The notes under the pieces are model-generated. The model did not search any database and was not told the origin of the DNA. It saw nothing but the letters and a program-made list of their open reading frames with translations. From assembly GCA_031279965.1 (NCBI GenBank), contig JAITHM010000015.1, positions 1 to 26,094 on the forward strand: a DNA stretch of 26,094 bases, read 5' to 3'. The translations under genes and the position numbers were made by a program. This document shows positions 7,756 through 15,645 of the stretch, in pieces (the stretch's first letter is position 1; every line of letters begins with the position of its first letter). The DNA is from Spirochaetaceae bacterium (GTDB taxonomy: Bacteria; Spirochaetota; Spirochaetia; Treponematales; Breznakiellaceae).

Positions 7756-9030
7756 CGCGCATTTTTCAATTTGAGCCCCCAGCGCAGTAAGCCGTGCGAC
7801 GATGTTTTCATAACCGCGTTCAATCTGATAGACATTACGGATAAGGCTTTTCCCTTCGGCACAGAGCGCCGCTATCACCATTGCCATGCCGGCCCGGACA
7901 TCGGGGCTGGTAACTTCTGACCCGGAAAGCTTTGCCGGCCCGGAAATAACTGCACGGTGGGGGTCGCACAGCACAATCCGCGCACCCATTCCAATAAGCA
8001 TATCAACAAAGTACATGCGCGATTCAAACATTTTCTCGTGGACAAGCACCGTGCCTTCAACCTGTGTGGCAACAACGGTGATGATGCTTGTTAAATCCGG
8101 CGGAAACCCCGGCCAGGGCGCGTCATCAATCTTGGGTATCATGCCGCCTAAATCATGATTTACTTTAAGCATCTGCTTTCCTGAAAGACGAATCGTTGTT
8201 CCATCATGCTCCCAAACAATACCAAGTTTACTGAAAGGGATTTTCGCCGGCCTTATATCGCGCGGCCGGACACCTTCAATAATAAGTTCTCCGCGAGTAA
8301 CTGCCCCAAGACCGATAAACGAACCGGCTTCCATATAATCAGCGCCAATCTCAAATTCACAGCCATAAAGCTTATCCACACCGTTTATACAAAGCCGATT
8401 CGAGCCTATGCCTTCGATGCGCGCCCCCATTTTGGCAAGGAGATGGCACAGATCCTGGCAATGCGGTTCAGAAGCGGCGTTTGTGAGTATGGTTTCGCCC
8501 TGGGCAAGCACCGCCGCCATGATGGCATTTTCTGTTGCCGTAACGGAAGCTTCATCCAAAAAAATGTCGCTTCCCCGCAGCCGTGCCACATTGAATTCGT
8601 AGTTTTCGCGCACGGTGACCTCAGCTCCCAGCTCGGTAAGAGCGAGAAAGTGCGTATCAAGCCGCCGCCGTCCAATAACATCACCTCCCGGCGGCGGCAG
8701 TACGGCGCGGCCTGTCCGGGCAATAAGCGGCCCGGCAAAAAGTATTGATGCACGAATCTTCTCTGCAAGTTCGACAGGAACATCAGACCGCGAAATGCCT
8801 GCGCTGCAAAGCCGCCATTCATTGGGCGCAGAGGCTTCCGCCCGCCCGCCCAGCGCACGGAATATCTCGATCATCACATGCACATCTTCAATGCCGGGAA
8901 TGTTGCGCAATATTATTTCTTCATCAGTAAGAAGAGCGCAGGCTATACACGGAAGGGCGGCATTTTTGTTGCCGCTTACACGCACCGTGCCGGAAACCGG
9001 CGGCCCTCCTACAATTCGATATTGATTCAC
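7753..9030 (-). CDS. murA: UDP-GlcNAc enolpyruvyl transferase with Asp at the catalytic Cys position
   Basis: MurA transfers enolpyruvate from PEP to UDP-GlcNAc, the first committed step of cytoplasmic peptidoglycan synthesis. The protein shows YRIVGGPPVSGTV, then SGNKNAALP (the catalytic Lys-Asn pair), GPLIARTGRAV, and a C-terminal ERGYENIVARL. In most MurA the active loop reads PGGC; here it is PGGD, with Asp at residue 117. That substitution is known to give intrinsic fosfomycin resistance in mycobacteria, chlamydiae and Borrelia while keeping activity. I chose GTG 9030 (425 residues) because family members begin about three residues before YRI-GG. A TTG at 9081 would add 17 residues and lie almost on the predicted transcription start. 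Ribosome site is weak for either. It is a lone gene, convergent with csrA and divergent from serC. Confidence 0.93.
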   Translation of the reverse strand: MNQYRIVGGPPVSGTVRVSGNKNAALPCIACALLTDEEIILRNIPGIEDVHVMIEIFRALGGRAEASAPNEWRLCSAGISRSDVPVELAEKIRASILFAGPLIARTGRAVLPPPGGDVIGRRRLDTHFLALTELGAEVTVRENYEFNVARLRGSDIFLDEASVTATENAIMAAVLAQGETILTNAASEPHCQDLCHLLAKMGARIEGIGSNRLCINGVDKLYGCEFEIGADYMEAGSFIGLGAVTRGELIIEGVRPRDIRPAKIPFSKLGIVWEHDGTTIRLSGKQMLKVNHDLGGMIPKIDDAPWPGFPPDLTSIITVVATQVEGTVLVHEKMFESRMYFVDMLIGMGARIVLCDPHRAVISGPAKLSGSEVTSPDVRAGMAMVIAALCAEGKSLIRNVYQIERGYENIVARLTALGAQIEKCA

Positions 9031-9092
9031 GCCATAAAGTGTATGCGATCTTTCATTAATAAACCACTGCCTGCCCAGCAAATCTCGCTCGT

Positions 9093-9122
9093 CTTATATC
9101 CAAACGCTGGAGGCACCGTCAG
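9093..9122 (-). promoter_or_regulatory. Possible murA promoter
   Basis: Minus-strand CTGACG (9117-9122) and TATAAG (9093-9098) are 18 bases apart. Transcription would start near 9086, giving a leader of about 55 bases to the GTG at 9030. The rest of 9031-9209 holds no gene I can support; a C7 run lies at 9123-9129. Confidence 0.4.
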
Positions 9123-9209
9123 CCCCCCCTGATTTTGCTCCGCATTCGTTTGTTCAAGCGTCACGTCCCCTGTATTCAGAGCGCGTACTTTATGGTAGGG
9201 TGGGGTGTT

Positions 9210-10316
9210 ATGCAACGGGTGTATAATTTTTCCGCGGGGCCGTCGATGCTGCCGCTTGCTGTGCTGGAAAAGGCCGGGGCGGAGATTAAATCGGCGGGAG
9301 GCACAGGCCAGTCTGTCATGGAGATGAGCCATCGTGCGGAAGAATTTATTCAGATTATAGAAAAAACTGAACGGCTTTTCCGGAGCCTTCTTGCAATTCC
9401 TGATAATTATGCGGTGCTTTTTTTACAGGGCGGCGCGATGCTTCAATTTTCAATGCTGCCGATTAATCTCGCCGGCAGCGAACCGGGGCAACCGCTTAAG
9501 TCTGCCACTTACGTTGATACCGGCGTGTGGGCAAAAAAAGCCGCGGACGAAGCGGCAAAATATGTTAAAATCCGGATTCGTGCTTCTTCCCAGGATAAAA
9601 ACTATACATACATTCCCAATCCCCCCCCTGCCGCCGCTGATGATGCTTACTACCATATTTGTCTTAACAATACGATTGTTGGGACTGCGTGGAGCACAAT
9701 TCCAGCCACCGGCGAGATTCCTCTCGTTGCCGATGCCTCGTCATGCCTGCTTTCCGGTCCGCTTGATGTCCGGCAGTTCGGCGTTATTTATGCAGGCGCA
9801 CAGAAAAATCTAGGGCCGGCAGGCTGCACCGTAGTGATTATCAGGAAAGACCTCATCGGACGGGCTCCTTCGTGGACGCCGGTGATGCTCCGCTACGACA
9901 TCCATGAACGTGAAAAATCACTCTTTAACACACCGCCTTGCTGGTCAATCTACGTTATGTCATTGGTACTTGAATGGATTATTGCGCAAGGCGGACTTGA
10001 GGCAATGGCGCGGCTAAACCGTGAAAAAGCGGCTGTGCTCTATCAGTGTCTGGAACAATCGCGCCTTTTCCGCTCGCCTGTTGAAAAGCGTGACAGAAGC
10101 CTTATGAATGTTCCTTTTGTTGTTAATGACAATTTCGCCGAAAAACGCACGGAAATCGAACGGCGCTTTTTAAGCGAGGCTGCGACTGCCGGGCTTGTGA
10201 ATCTTGCCGGACACCGGCTTGTCGGCGGGCTGCGGGCAAGCATCTACAATGCAATGCCGCTCGAAGGCGTTGCCGCTCTGACAACGTTTATCAATCAATT
10301 TGAAGGCAGCTATTGA
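9210..10316 (+). CDS. serC: Phosphoserine aminotransferase SerC
   Basis: 368 residues, close to the usual 360. SerC is the PLP enzyme that converts 3-phosphohydroxypyruvate to phosphoserine (serine pathway) and also serves pyridoxal phosphate synthesis. Visible motifs are YNFSAGPSMLP at the start, FLQGGAMLQF (72-81), TGVWAKKA with the PLP-stacking Trp107, DASSCLLSGPLDV, and YAGAQKNLGPAG with the Schiff-base Lys199. The C terminus has GLRASIYNAMPLEGV. ATG 9210 fits family starts and follows a GGGTGGGG run; upstream in-frame ATGs would add an unlike segment. The stop overlaps the start of ogt by 4 bases. A C8 run (9621-9628) encodes the Pro-Pro-Pro at 138-140. Confidence 0.95.
   Translation: MQRVYNFSAGPSMLPLAVLEKAGAEIKSAGGTGQSVMEMSHRAEEFIQIIEKTERLFRSLLAIPDNYAVLFLQGGAMLQFSMLPINLAGSEPGQPLKSATYVDTGVWAKKAADEAAKYVKIRIRASSQDKNYTYIPNPPPAAADDAYYHICLNNTIVGTAWSTIPATGEIPLVADASSCLLSGPLDVRQFGVIYAGAQKNLGPAGCTVVIIRKDLIGRAPSWTPVMLRYDIHEREKSLFNTPPCWSIYVMSLVLEWIIAQGGLEAMARLNREKAAVLYQCLEQSRLFRSPVEKRDRSLMNVPFVVNDNFAEKRTEIERRFLSEAATAGLVNLAGHRLVGGLRASIYNAMPLEGVAALTTFINQFEGSY
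9621..9628 (+). repeat. C8 tract inside serC
   Basis: Eight consecutive C bases spanning codons 138-140 of serC, in a surface-loop-like PNPPPAAAD segment. One-base slippage here would truncate the enzyme before Lys199. Confidence 0.9.
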
Positions 10317-10807
10317 CCAAAACAGAGGCTGTTTACCGGTATAAAATGCCGTTTTTTACGCTGACGGTTACGGCGACAGCCACGGCGCTTACCGGCGTTG
10401 CATTTGGTGATGCATGCAACGGATCGCCGGAGCGCGAAACCGAACTGACCCATGCGGCTTTTGACGAAATACATGAATATCTCGAAGGAAAACGGCGTGA
10501 ATTTGATCTGCCGCTGGAAATGCGGGGAACGCCGTTCCAATTGAAAATCTGGGAGGCACTGCGAACTATTCCCTACGGCACAACGGTAAGTTACCGCGAA
10601 ATAGCGCGGGCGGCGGGGAACGAACAGGCCGCCCGGGCGGCAGGCGGTGCCTTGAACGCTAATCCCATTGCAATCATCGTTCCCTGCCACCGGGTAATCG
10701 GCAGCGACGGCAGCCTTACCGGCTTTGCCGGCGGCATAGAACTAAAAGAGAAATTTATAAGACTTGAAGAATGTTTTGATAAAAAACTTCAGAAAATAAA
10801 AAAATAA
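10313..10807 (+). CDS. ogt: Methylated-DNA-[protein]-cysteine S-methyltransferase
   Basis: 164 residues. It removes methyl groups from O6-methylguanine by transfer to its own Cys, a single-use repair protein in the cytoplasm. The C-terminal domain is complete: TPFQLKIWEALRTIPYGTTVSYREIA (73-98), the DNA-binding helix with AARAAGGALNANP, and the active site PCHRVIG with acceptor Cys125, then GFAGGIELKEKFIRLE. The N-terminal domain (1-70) is short, as in Ogt, not the long Ada form. The start is TTG 10313, overlapping the serC stop as TTGA, with GAAGG about 8 bases upstream. Expression is thus probably coupled to serC, an unexpected pairing with no obvious functional link. Confidence 0.93.
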   Translation: MTKTEAVYRYKMPFFTLTVTATATALTGVAFGDACNGSPERETELTHAAFDEIHEYLEGKRREFDLPLEMRGTPFQLKIWEALRTIPYGTTVSYREIARAAGNEQAARAAGGALNANPIAIIVPCHRVIGSDGSLTGFAGGIELKEKFIRLEECFDKKLQKIKK

Positions 10808-10852
10808 GCCGAAAAGTACTCAAAAAACCTGCCCAAAAAACCGACAATAAAA

Positions 10853-10881
10853 TTGACAGTGTGGTACAAATAAGGTATATT
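10853..10881 (+). promoter_or_regulatory. Strong sigma-70 promoter of polyglycine lipoprotein gene
   Basis: Perfect TTGACA (10853-10858), a 17-base spacer, and TATATT (10876-10881). It is followed by AAGGAGG (10905-10911) 5 bases before the GTG start. This is the closest match to consensus in the window and predicts high constitutive expression. Confidence 0.85.
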
Positions 10882-10916
10882 TAACTCTAGGCTTTCAGTT
10901 TTTTAAGGAGGATTTT

Positions 10917-12989
10917 GTGAAGTTATGGCAATGCGGGGCGTTTTTGTGCGTCCTTTTGATTTTTTCGTGCGGGCAATTGGAGTCGGAGGCATCAGGCCCG
11001 TCCGATCCGCGGTCTTTGGTGAATACTGAATTGGACAACTACAGTATGTCTCGGCTTGACAAGTCGCTTAAACTGAACGTTGACCGTCTTGGAAAAAAAG
11101 ATGCCAATACGGTCGAGGCGAGTGAAATTTATGATGTTTCATACGATGAGTATATTACAAGTGTTGATCCATTGTCTGATACTGATGATGAAAAAATAGC
11201 GTCCTTTTTGGCGCCTGTTTCACTTCAGTTTGTTAATGATGCGATTAACGACGCCTTGGGGAAATCAGATTTTCTGCCCCCGGCAGACAACACAAAAGCG
11301 GCAAGTTACGAGTATCTTTTACGGATGATTGACCGTGCCAATAATGGCGAGACAAAGTATGGTTATGGGGCATTTGCGACAAGCCAGGCGCTTAATGCAG
11401 AAGGCGTTGTTGACTGCATCAGGGCGCTTATTCCGTGGCGGGCAAAATATGGCGTTGGGTATGTCGAAATAAAATGCGAGACTGATGGTGATGTCGATGT
11501 CGTCTGCATCGGCGGCGGCGGCGGCGGCGGCTCGGGCGGTTATAGCGCTAACGAAAATACAAAACGGAGTAACGGCGGTTCTGGCGGTGCCGGCGCGGAC
11601 ACGATACTTCAGATTATTGATCCTGGAACCGGAGAGATAAAACAGACTATTGATGCAAAGGGCGGCATAGGCGGTGCCGGCGGTAAAGGCGGCGCAGATG
11701 GCCAGCCTGGTTATGATGGTGAATTTGTTCAAGACCGAATTTCGCTGGTAGCCGGTGATCTGCTCCGTATTTCCATCGGCGGCGGCGGCGGCGGCGGCGG
11801 AAGCGCACAGGGGACAACGTACGGACAAAATGGTACCAACGCGACCGACAGGAAGAACGGCGAAGGCGGTTGGGGCGCGGCAATGGCCGGAACCAACGGC
11901 AAAGATGGTTCCGGCGAAGATAACGGCAAAGGCGGCGCAGGCAGTAAAGGCAATAAATACTACGGAGGCTCGGGTGGTGTTTCCGGCAAGATTATCCTGC
12001 TCAAAGCACTGCTAAGCGACAATCCTTCGGCATCATTGAGCTTTGGCGCAGATGTTGTGCCTATGGCAACCGGCACAATCTGGCAAAATGGCAGCGAGGG
12101 GCTCAGCTATATCCCTGGGGTAAAAATAATGCTTTCATGCCCAAGTGAACCTGAAGCTGTCGTTCACTACACAACAGATGGCAGTCTGCCTACGATAAAT
12201 TCAACCAAGCAAACAGGCGTTCCTATCATGCTTATTGATACGATGACAATAAAAGCAGTTGCAGTAAAAGATGACATGTATATAAGTGATATTTTTGAAA
12301 AAGAATATAAGATTGCGTTGCTGCCGCTGGCTCAAATAAAAACAGGCACTATTCAAACATCGGAAATTCCCGTTAGTTGGTCGTGGCCAAGCCTTGGATG
12401 TGTAACGGCATGGCCATCATGGTCTCTGTTTTCGGCATCCATAACACCAAGTTCATCCTGGTGGAATGGTTCAGCGAGCGCAACTGCTATGCCGGCATAC
12501 GTTAAAGGTTTGGTTATTAAACGTAACTCGACGCAGCTTACACTTGATACTGCATCGGCAAGCGCCAATACGTATACATTTAAAGGTCTGCCTAATGGCC
12601 AGCTTATAACCTTTGAAGGGGTTGTTACTGATAAATTTACAAAGCAGAGCAAACCAATCGCGGTAACATCGTCGGCGACACTTCCATTCCCAAAAACTGG
12701 TAGTTTGGTGTTAAGCTCAGCACAGGCTCCTGCAAAGCTGATAATCAAGTGGGGCAATTATCATCCATCTACCAGTGTGCTGAGCTTTTCTGTTAAAGCC
12801 AGTGGCACAGGTATTGGATTCCAAACTGTTACTGTCAGTGCGACTTTAGCGTCGGCAACAGTTTCAGGCTCTGTTGAAATAACCGGCCTGTCGCAAGGGA
12901 CATTCAGAGTAACCGGTAAAGCGATTGATGTATTTGGCGGAGATAGCGGCGATAAGGACACCTCTCCCGCAAGTGCGACAATCGACTAA
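10917..12989 (+). CDS. Large lipoprotein with polyglycine domain and chitobiase-C-like domain
   Basis: 690 residues from GTG 10917 with an ideal ribosome site. The N terminus is a lipoprotein signal ending LIFSC (Cys18), a spirochete-type lipobox. Residues 30-195 form a non-repetitive region. Residues 199-358 are very Gly-rich, with runs of 7 and 8 glycines (199-205 and 288-295) and many GGxGG units; each run follows a short beta-like segment (VDVVCI, LLRISI). Residues about 402-466 match the chitobiase/hexosaminidase C-terminal type (VHYTTDGSLPT ... MTIKAVAV). The rest (470-690) is Ser/Thr-rich, beta-sandwich-like, with two WSW/WPS patches. It is probably cell-surface anchored. The Gly-rich part resembles polyglycine domains in phage tail-tip adhesins, so ligand binding is plausible but unproven. 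Hexokinase follows after 13 bases. Confidence 0.8.
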   Translation: MKLWQCGAFLCVLLIFSCGQLESEASGPSDPRSLVNTELDNYSMSRLDKSLKLNVDRLGKKDANTVEASEIYDVSYDEYITSVDPLSDTDDEKIASFLAPVSLQFVNDAINDALGKSDFLPPADNTKAASYEYLLRMIDRANNGETKYGYGAFATSQALNAEGVVDCIRALIPWRAKYGVGYVEIKCETDGDVDVVCIGGGGGGGSGGYSANENTKRSNGGSGGAGADTILQIIDPGTGEIKQTIDAKGGIGGAGGKGGADGQPGYDGEFVQDRISLVAGDLLRISIGGGGGGGGSAQGTTYGQNGTNATDRKNGEGGWGAAMAGTNGKDGSGEDNGKGGAGSKGNKYYGGSGGVSGKIILLKALLSDNPSASLSFGADVVPMATGTIWQNGSEGLSYIPGVKIMLSCPSEPEAVVHYTTDGSLPTINSTKQTGVPIMLIDTMTIKAVAVKDDMYISDIFEKEYKIALLPLAQIKTGTIQTSEIPVSWSWPSLGCVTAWPSWSLFSASITPSSSWWNGSASATAMPAYVKGLVIKRNSTQLTLDTASASANTYTFKGLPNGQLITFEGVVTDKFTKQSKPIAVTSSATLPFPKTGSLVLSSAQAPAKLIIKWGNYHPSTSVLSFSVKASGTGIGFQTVTVSATLASATVSGSVEITGLSQGTFRVTGKAIDVFGGDSGDKDTSPASATID
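11511..11531 (+). repeat. (GGC)7 trinucleotide repeat, first copy
   Basis: Seven GGC codons coding for Gly199-205 of the lipoprotein. Length changes by slippage would add or remove glycines without a frameshift. Confidence 0.95.
11778..11798 (+). repeat. (GGC)7 trinucleotide repeat, second copy
   Basis: Seven GGC codons followed by GGA, coding for Gly288-295. It is the same length as the first copy and is also preceded by an Ile codon ATC. Confidence 0.95.
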
Positions 12990-13002
12990 TGGAGAGCATA
13001 GA

Positions 13003-14370
13003 ATGGCGATAAACACAGCGGTTCTGGATGATTTTGCACGTTACTACGGCTTTCATTATGCTTGTATAGACGCAGAGTCTCTTGTCCAGGATTTTTGTGT
13101 TGATATGGAGCGAGGCTTGCGCGGTGATTCGTCAAGCCTCCCCATGATACCATCGCATCTTTCTCCGATTTCTGTTGTTCCGCCGAACAAGACTGTTGTT
13201 GCCTTGGATGCAGGCGGAACAAATCTTCGTGTTTCCCGCATCCGCTTCGATGAGCACGGTCGTCCTGTACCGTTTATCACCGAACGCGCCCCTATGCCAG
13301 GTACGCAGGGCCGCTTAAGCGCGGCAGAATTTTTTGACGAACTTGCCCATGCGGCAGCGCCTTGTTTTTCCGGTGCGGAAGCGATTACCGGTATGGGATT
13401 CTGTTTTTCCTACGAAATGGAAGTTACAAAAGATGGCGACGGTATCCCCGGGGCAATGAGCAAAGAAGTTGATGTGCCGGAGTTGACAGGGCGCTCGCTG
13501 GGCGCCGGCCTTCGTGAGGCGCTGGCAAAACGTGGTATATCCGCACCAGAGCACATCGTTTTCCTGAATGATACAACAGCAACGCTGCTGGCCGGCGTCA
13601 CCCAGATTCCCGTGCGCCCTGCCGACAAAACCCGTGATAGCGGCGAAATGGCACCCGACAAAATAGGTGTGGAAGCCGGTGAACTTATGGGCTTTATTCT
13701 CGGCACAGGAGTGAACACAGCCTATATGGAACGTTCGATCCCCAAGATTAACTTTAATTCCTGTGAACGGCCGCAAATTGTTGTAGCCGAATCTGGAGCG
13801 TGGGCGCAGCGCTGGCAGGGCTTGCTTGACCGTGAATTTGATGCTGCGACAACAATACCCGGTTTTCATATACTGGAAAAAGCGGTTGCAGGAGCATACC
13901 TTGGAGGACTTGTGCTGCTCATTTATAAGCGGGCCATTCATGAAAAACTCCTCTGTTGGGCTGGTCAGGAGGCGCTTCTTCAAATGTCTCATCTTGAAAC
14001 CCGCGACCTTAATGAATTTTTGCACCGGCCTTTGGCTTTAGAAGGGGTGCTGGGCAGCTTGTTTTCTCCGGCAGACCGTGATACTGTAGCTGCCGCGGTC
14101 TATCTTGCGTCGCTTGTTACGGAACGGGCGGCACTTCTGTCGGCGGGGCTTATTGCCGGAACTGTTGAACATGTTGGCGCCGGCTTCAACCCGCTTAGCC
14201 CTTTTCGCATTGCTGTGGAAGGGACAACATTTATGCGTTACCATCATCTGCGGGAAAGTCTTGAAGGTCATCTGCACCGCCTTCTTTGCCGCAAAGCGCC
14301 CCGTTTTTACCGTATAGCCCCTGTCGAGCACGCCTCTCTTTTTGGGGCGGCTGTTGCGGCACTTGCCTAG
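13003..14370 (+). CDS. Hexokinase, eukaryotic/treponemal type
   Basis: 455 residues. It phosphorylates hexoses (mainly glucose) with ATP as the entry step to glycolysis. Phosphate-1 motif is LDAGGTNLR (68-76). The sugar-binding region includes MGFCFSYEMEV and SKEVDVPELTG, where animal hexokinases have a TKGF-type segment. The catalytic base is D190 in FLNDTTATLLAG, and phosphate-2 is LGTGVNTAY. The C terminus has the adenosine-binding GTVEHVGAGF and EGTTFMRY. This family (hexokinase_1/_2) is common in eukaryotes but in bacteria is mostly treponemal. ATG 13003 has GGAG 8 bases upstream and lies 13 bases after the lipoprotein stop, so the two are likely cotranscribed from 10853. The substrate range cannot be read from sequence. 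Confidence 0.9.
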   Translation: MAINTAVLDDFARYYGFHYACIDAESLVQDFCVDMERGLRGDSSSLPMIPSHLSPISVVPPNKTVVALDAGGTNLRVSRIRFDEHGRPVPFITERAPMPGTQGRLSAAEFFDELAHAAAPCFSGAEAITGMGFCFSYEMEVTKDGDGIPGAMSKEVDVPELTGRSLGAGLREALAKRGISAPEHIVFLNDTTATLLAGVTQIPVRPADKTRDSGEMAPDKIGVEAGELMGFILGTGVNTAYMERSIPKINFNSCERPQIVVAESGAWAQRWQGLLDREFDAATTIPGFHILEKAVAGAYLGGLVLLIYKRAIHEKLLCWAGQEALLQMSHLETRDLNEFLHRPLALEGVLGSLFSPADRDTVAAAVYLASLVTERAALLSAGLIAGTVEHVGAGFNPLSPFRIAVEGTTFMRYHHLRESLEGHLHRLLCRKAPRFYRIAPVEHASLFGAAVAALA

Positions 14371-14401
14371 AAAAAATGCGTGGACAATCTCATCCAGGCA
14401 T
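14371..14401 (-). terminator. Minus-strand intrinsic terminator-like hairpin
   Basis: Arms 14376-14384 and 14393-14401 pair at 8 of 9 positions around an 8-base loop. Read on the minus strand the stem is followed by TTTTTT (14371-14376), the classic order for an intrinsic terminator. No minus-strand gene ends nearby; the closest is the transferase at 15642. On the + strand there is no T-run. Confidence 0.4.
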
Positions 14402-14415
14402 GATAGGATTCGCAC

Positions 14416-15645
14416 ATGAACAATAAAGCACGTGCCTGCGATGAACATAGCACTTCTGTTGTTGACAAATGGCTTTATTATGGATTTTCTCGGGAAAAAG
14501 TCGAAGTATGCCGCGCTGCAATTAACGAACATAATGCTATTGGACTTGGCGTAATAAGCATCGCAACAGCATGCATTATTATGCTGCTTTCGTTTTATCC
14601 AAGCGGACTTGTACATCATAATATTGTGTATTATTTTTTTGCGATTTTTCAGGTTCTTGTTTTTTTATACAGCACCTATCTGGTTAAAAAAAATGTAAAA
14701 AACAAAGGTGCTTATGTTACAGGCATTATGCTTTTTTCCCTGGCAATTTTCAGTTTTGCGCTCTATATCTGTATTATTGATCAAGGATTGTATACAGTTC
14801 GTTTTTTGTTGTTCTTTTTTAGTCTTGAAATCATTTTTATTTTTGATGCACTTTTGGCACTGATCTATAATGTTGGGATACTTTCACTTTTTGCCCTTGC
14901 CTATACCTATGCAGAGAAATTATTTGGCATCGAAATGGCGATGGAAAGTTATTATGACGTGTTGAATGTCGCCGCATGCTGCATCATTGCTATGACGATG
15001 AATTGGTATATCTCGTACGTATTTATCAAAGGGCTTATCACATCACAATCACTGGAAAAAGAACGCAATCGCTATCATGAAGAGAGCATACATGATCAAT
15101 TAACCAGTCTAAATAACAGACGGAGTTTTGAACAATCTGTAAATTTTTATATATCTGTATGCCGGCATGTTCACCAAACTGTTTGTGTTATTATGATGGA
15201 CATTGATTTCTTTAAAAACTATAATGATCATTATGGTCATCATAAAGGTGATGTTGTGCTGCAGACAGTCGGTGCGGTGCTTAAACGCCTTGTTGATGAA
15301 GAACGTGTTTATGCGGCGAGGATTGGCGGTGAGGAATTTATTGTACTCTGGACGGAAAACCGTACCAACGAAGCGGAGCGTGTTGCTTTAAAACTCCGCC
15401 AGATGATCATCGATATGCATATTCCCCACGCAAAATCCAGTGTTGCAACCTGTGTTACCGCAAGTCTTGGTTTGTATATCATGCGGGGCGGCTCTCAGAA
15501 TGATGCTAACGAACTTTACAATGCGGCGGACGCAGCCTTATATAAAGCAAAGGAATCAGGGCGTAACTGTGTTGTCCGCCATGATTCCGCCGATGATAGT
15601 TTTAAAGTTGTTGAGTTGCGCGATCATAAAGAGATAGGCCGCTAA
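14416..15645 (+). CDS. Membrane diguanylate cyclase (GGDEF protein)
   Basis: 409 residues. The N-terminal half has about six hydrophobic segments between residues 45 and 215 (such as IVYYFFAIFQVLVFLYSTYLV and FLLFFFSLEIIFIFDALLAL), a sensory membrane module I cannot place in a named family. A GGDEF domain follows at about 228-395, with DQLTSLNNRRSF, the metal/substrate segment DIDFFKNYNDHYGHHKGD, and the active site GGEEF (304-308). It should therefore make cyclic di-GMP at the membrane. The inhibitory I-site RxxD, nine to six residues before GGEEF, reads E..V, so product feedback is probably lost. ATG 14416 follows AGGA by 8 bases and is 45 bases after hexokinase. The stop overlaps that of the opposite-strand transferase gene by 4 bases. 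Confidence 0.92.
   Translation: MNNKARACDEHSTSVVDKWLYYGFSREKVEVCRAAINEHNAIGLGVISIATACIIMLLSFYPSGLVHHNIVYYFFAIFQVLVFLYSTYLVKKNVKNKGAYVTGIMLFSLAIFSFALYICIIDQGLYTVRFLLFFFSLEIIFIFDALLALIYNVGILSLFALAYTYAEKLFGIEMAMESYYDVLNVAACCIIAMTMNWYISYVFIKGLITSQSLEKERNRYHEESIHDQLTSLNNRRSFEQSVNFYISVCRHVHQTVCVIMMDIDFFKNYNDHYGHHKGDVVLQTVGAVLKRLVDEERVYAARIGGEEFIVLWTENRTNEAERVALKLRQMIIDMHIPHAKSSVATCVTASLGLYIMRGGSQNDANELYNAADAALYKAKESGRNCVVRHDSADDSFKVVELRDHKEIGR

Noticed and set aside
8206..8748. A 180-codon + frame
   Set aside because: Antisense to murA, which is unambiguous there.
9043..9132. A 29-codon + frame ending at the C7 run
   Set aside because: No ribosome site, overlaps the murA start and promoter region, and no recognisable peptide.
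11700..12000. Pro/Arg-rich frames opposite the glycine domain, and possible CRISPR or tandem-repeat array
   Set aside because: The frames are the reverse complement of GGC repeats; spacing is codon-driven with no conserved repeat-spacer pattern.
13315..14025. A 236-codon minus frame
   Set aside because: Antisense to hexokinase; rich in Cys, His and Lys with no domain, so a shadow.
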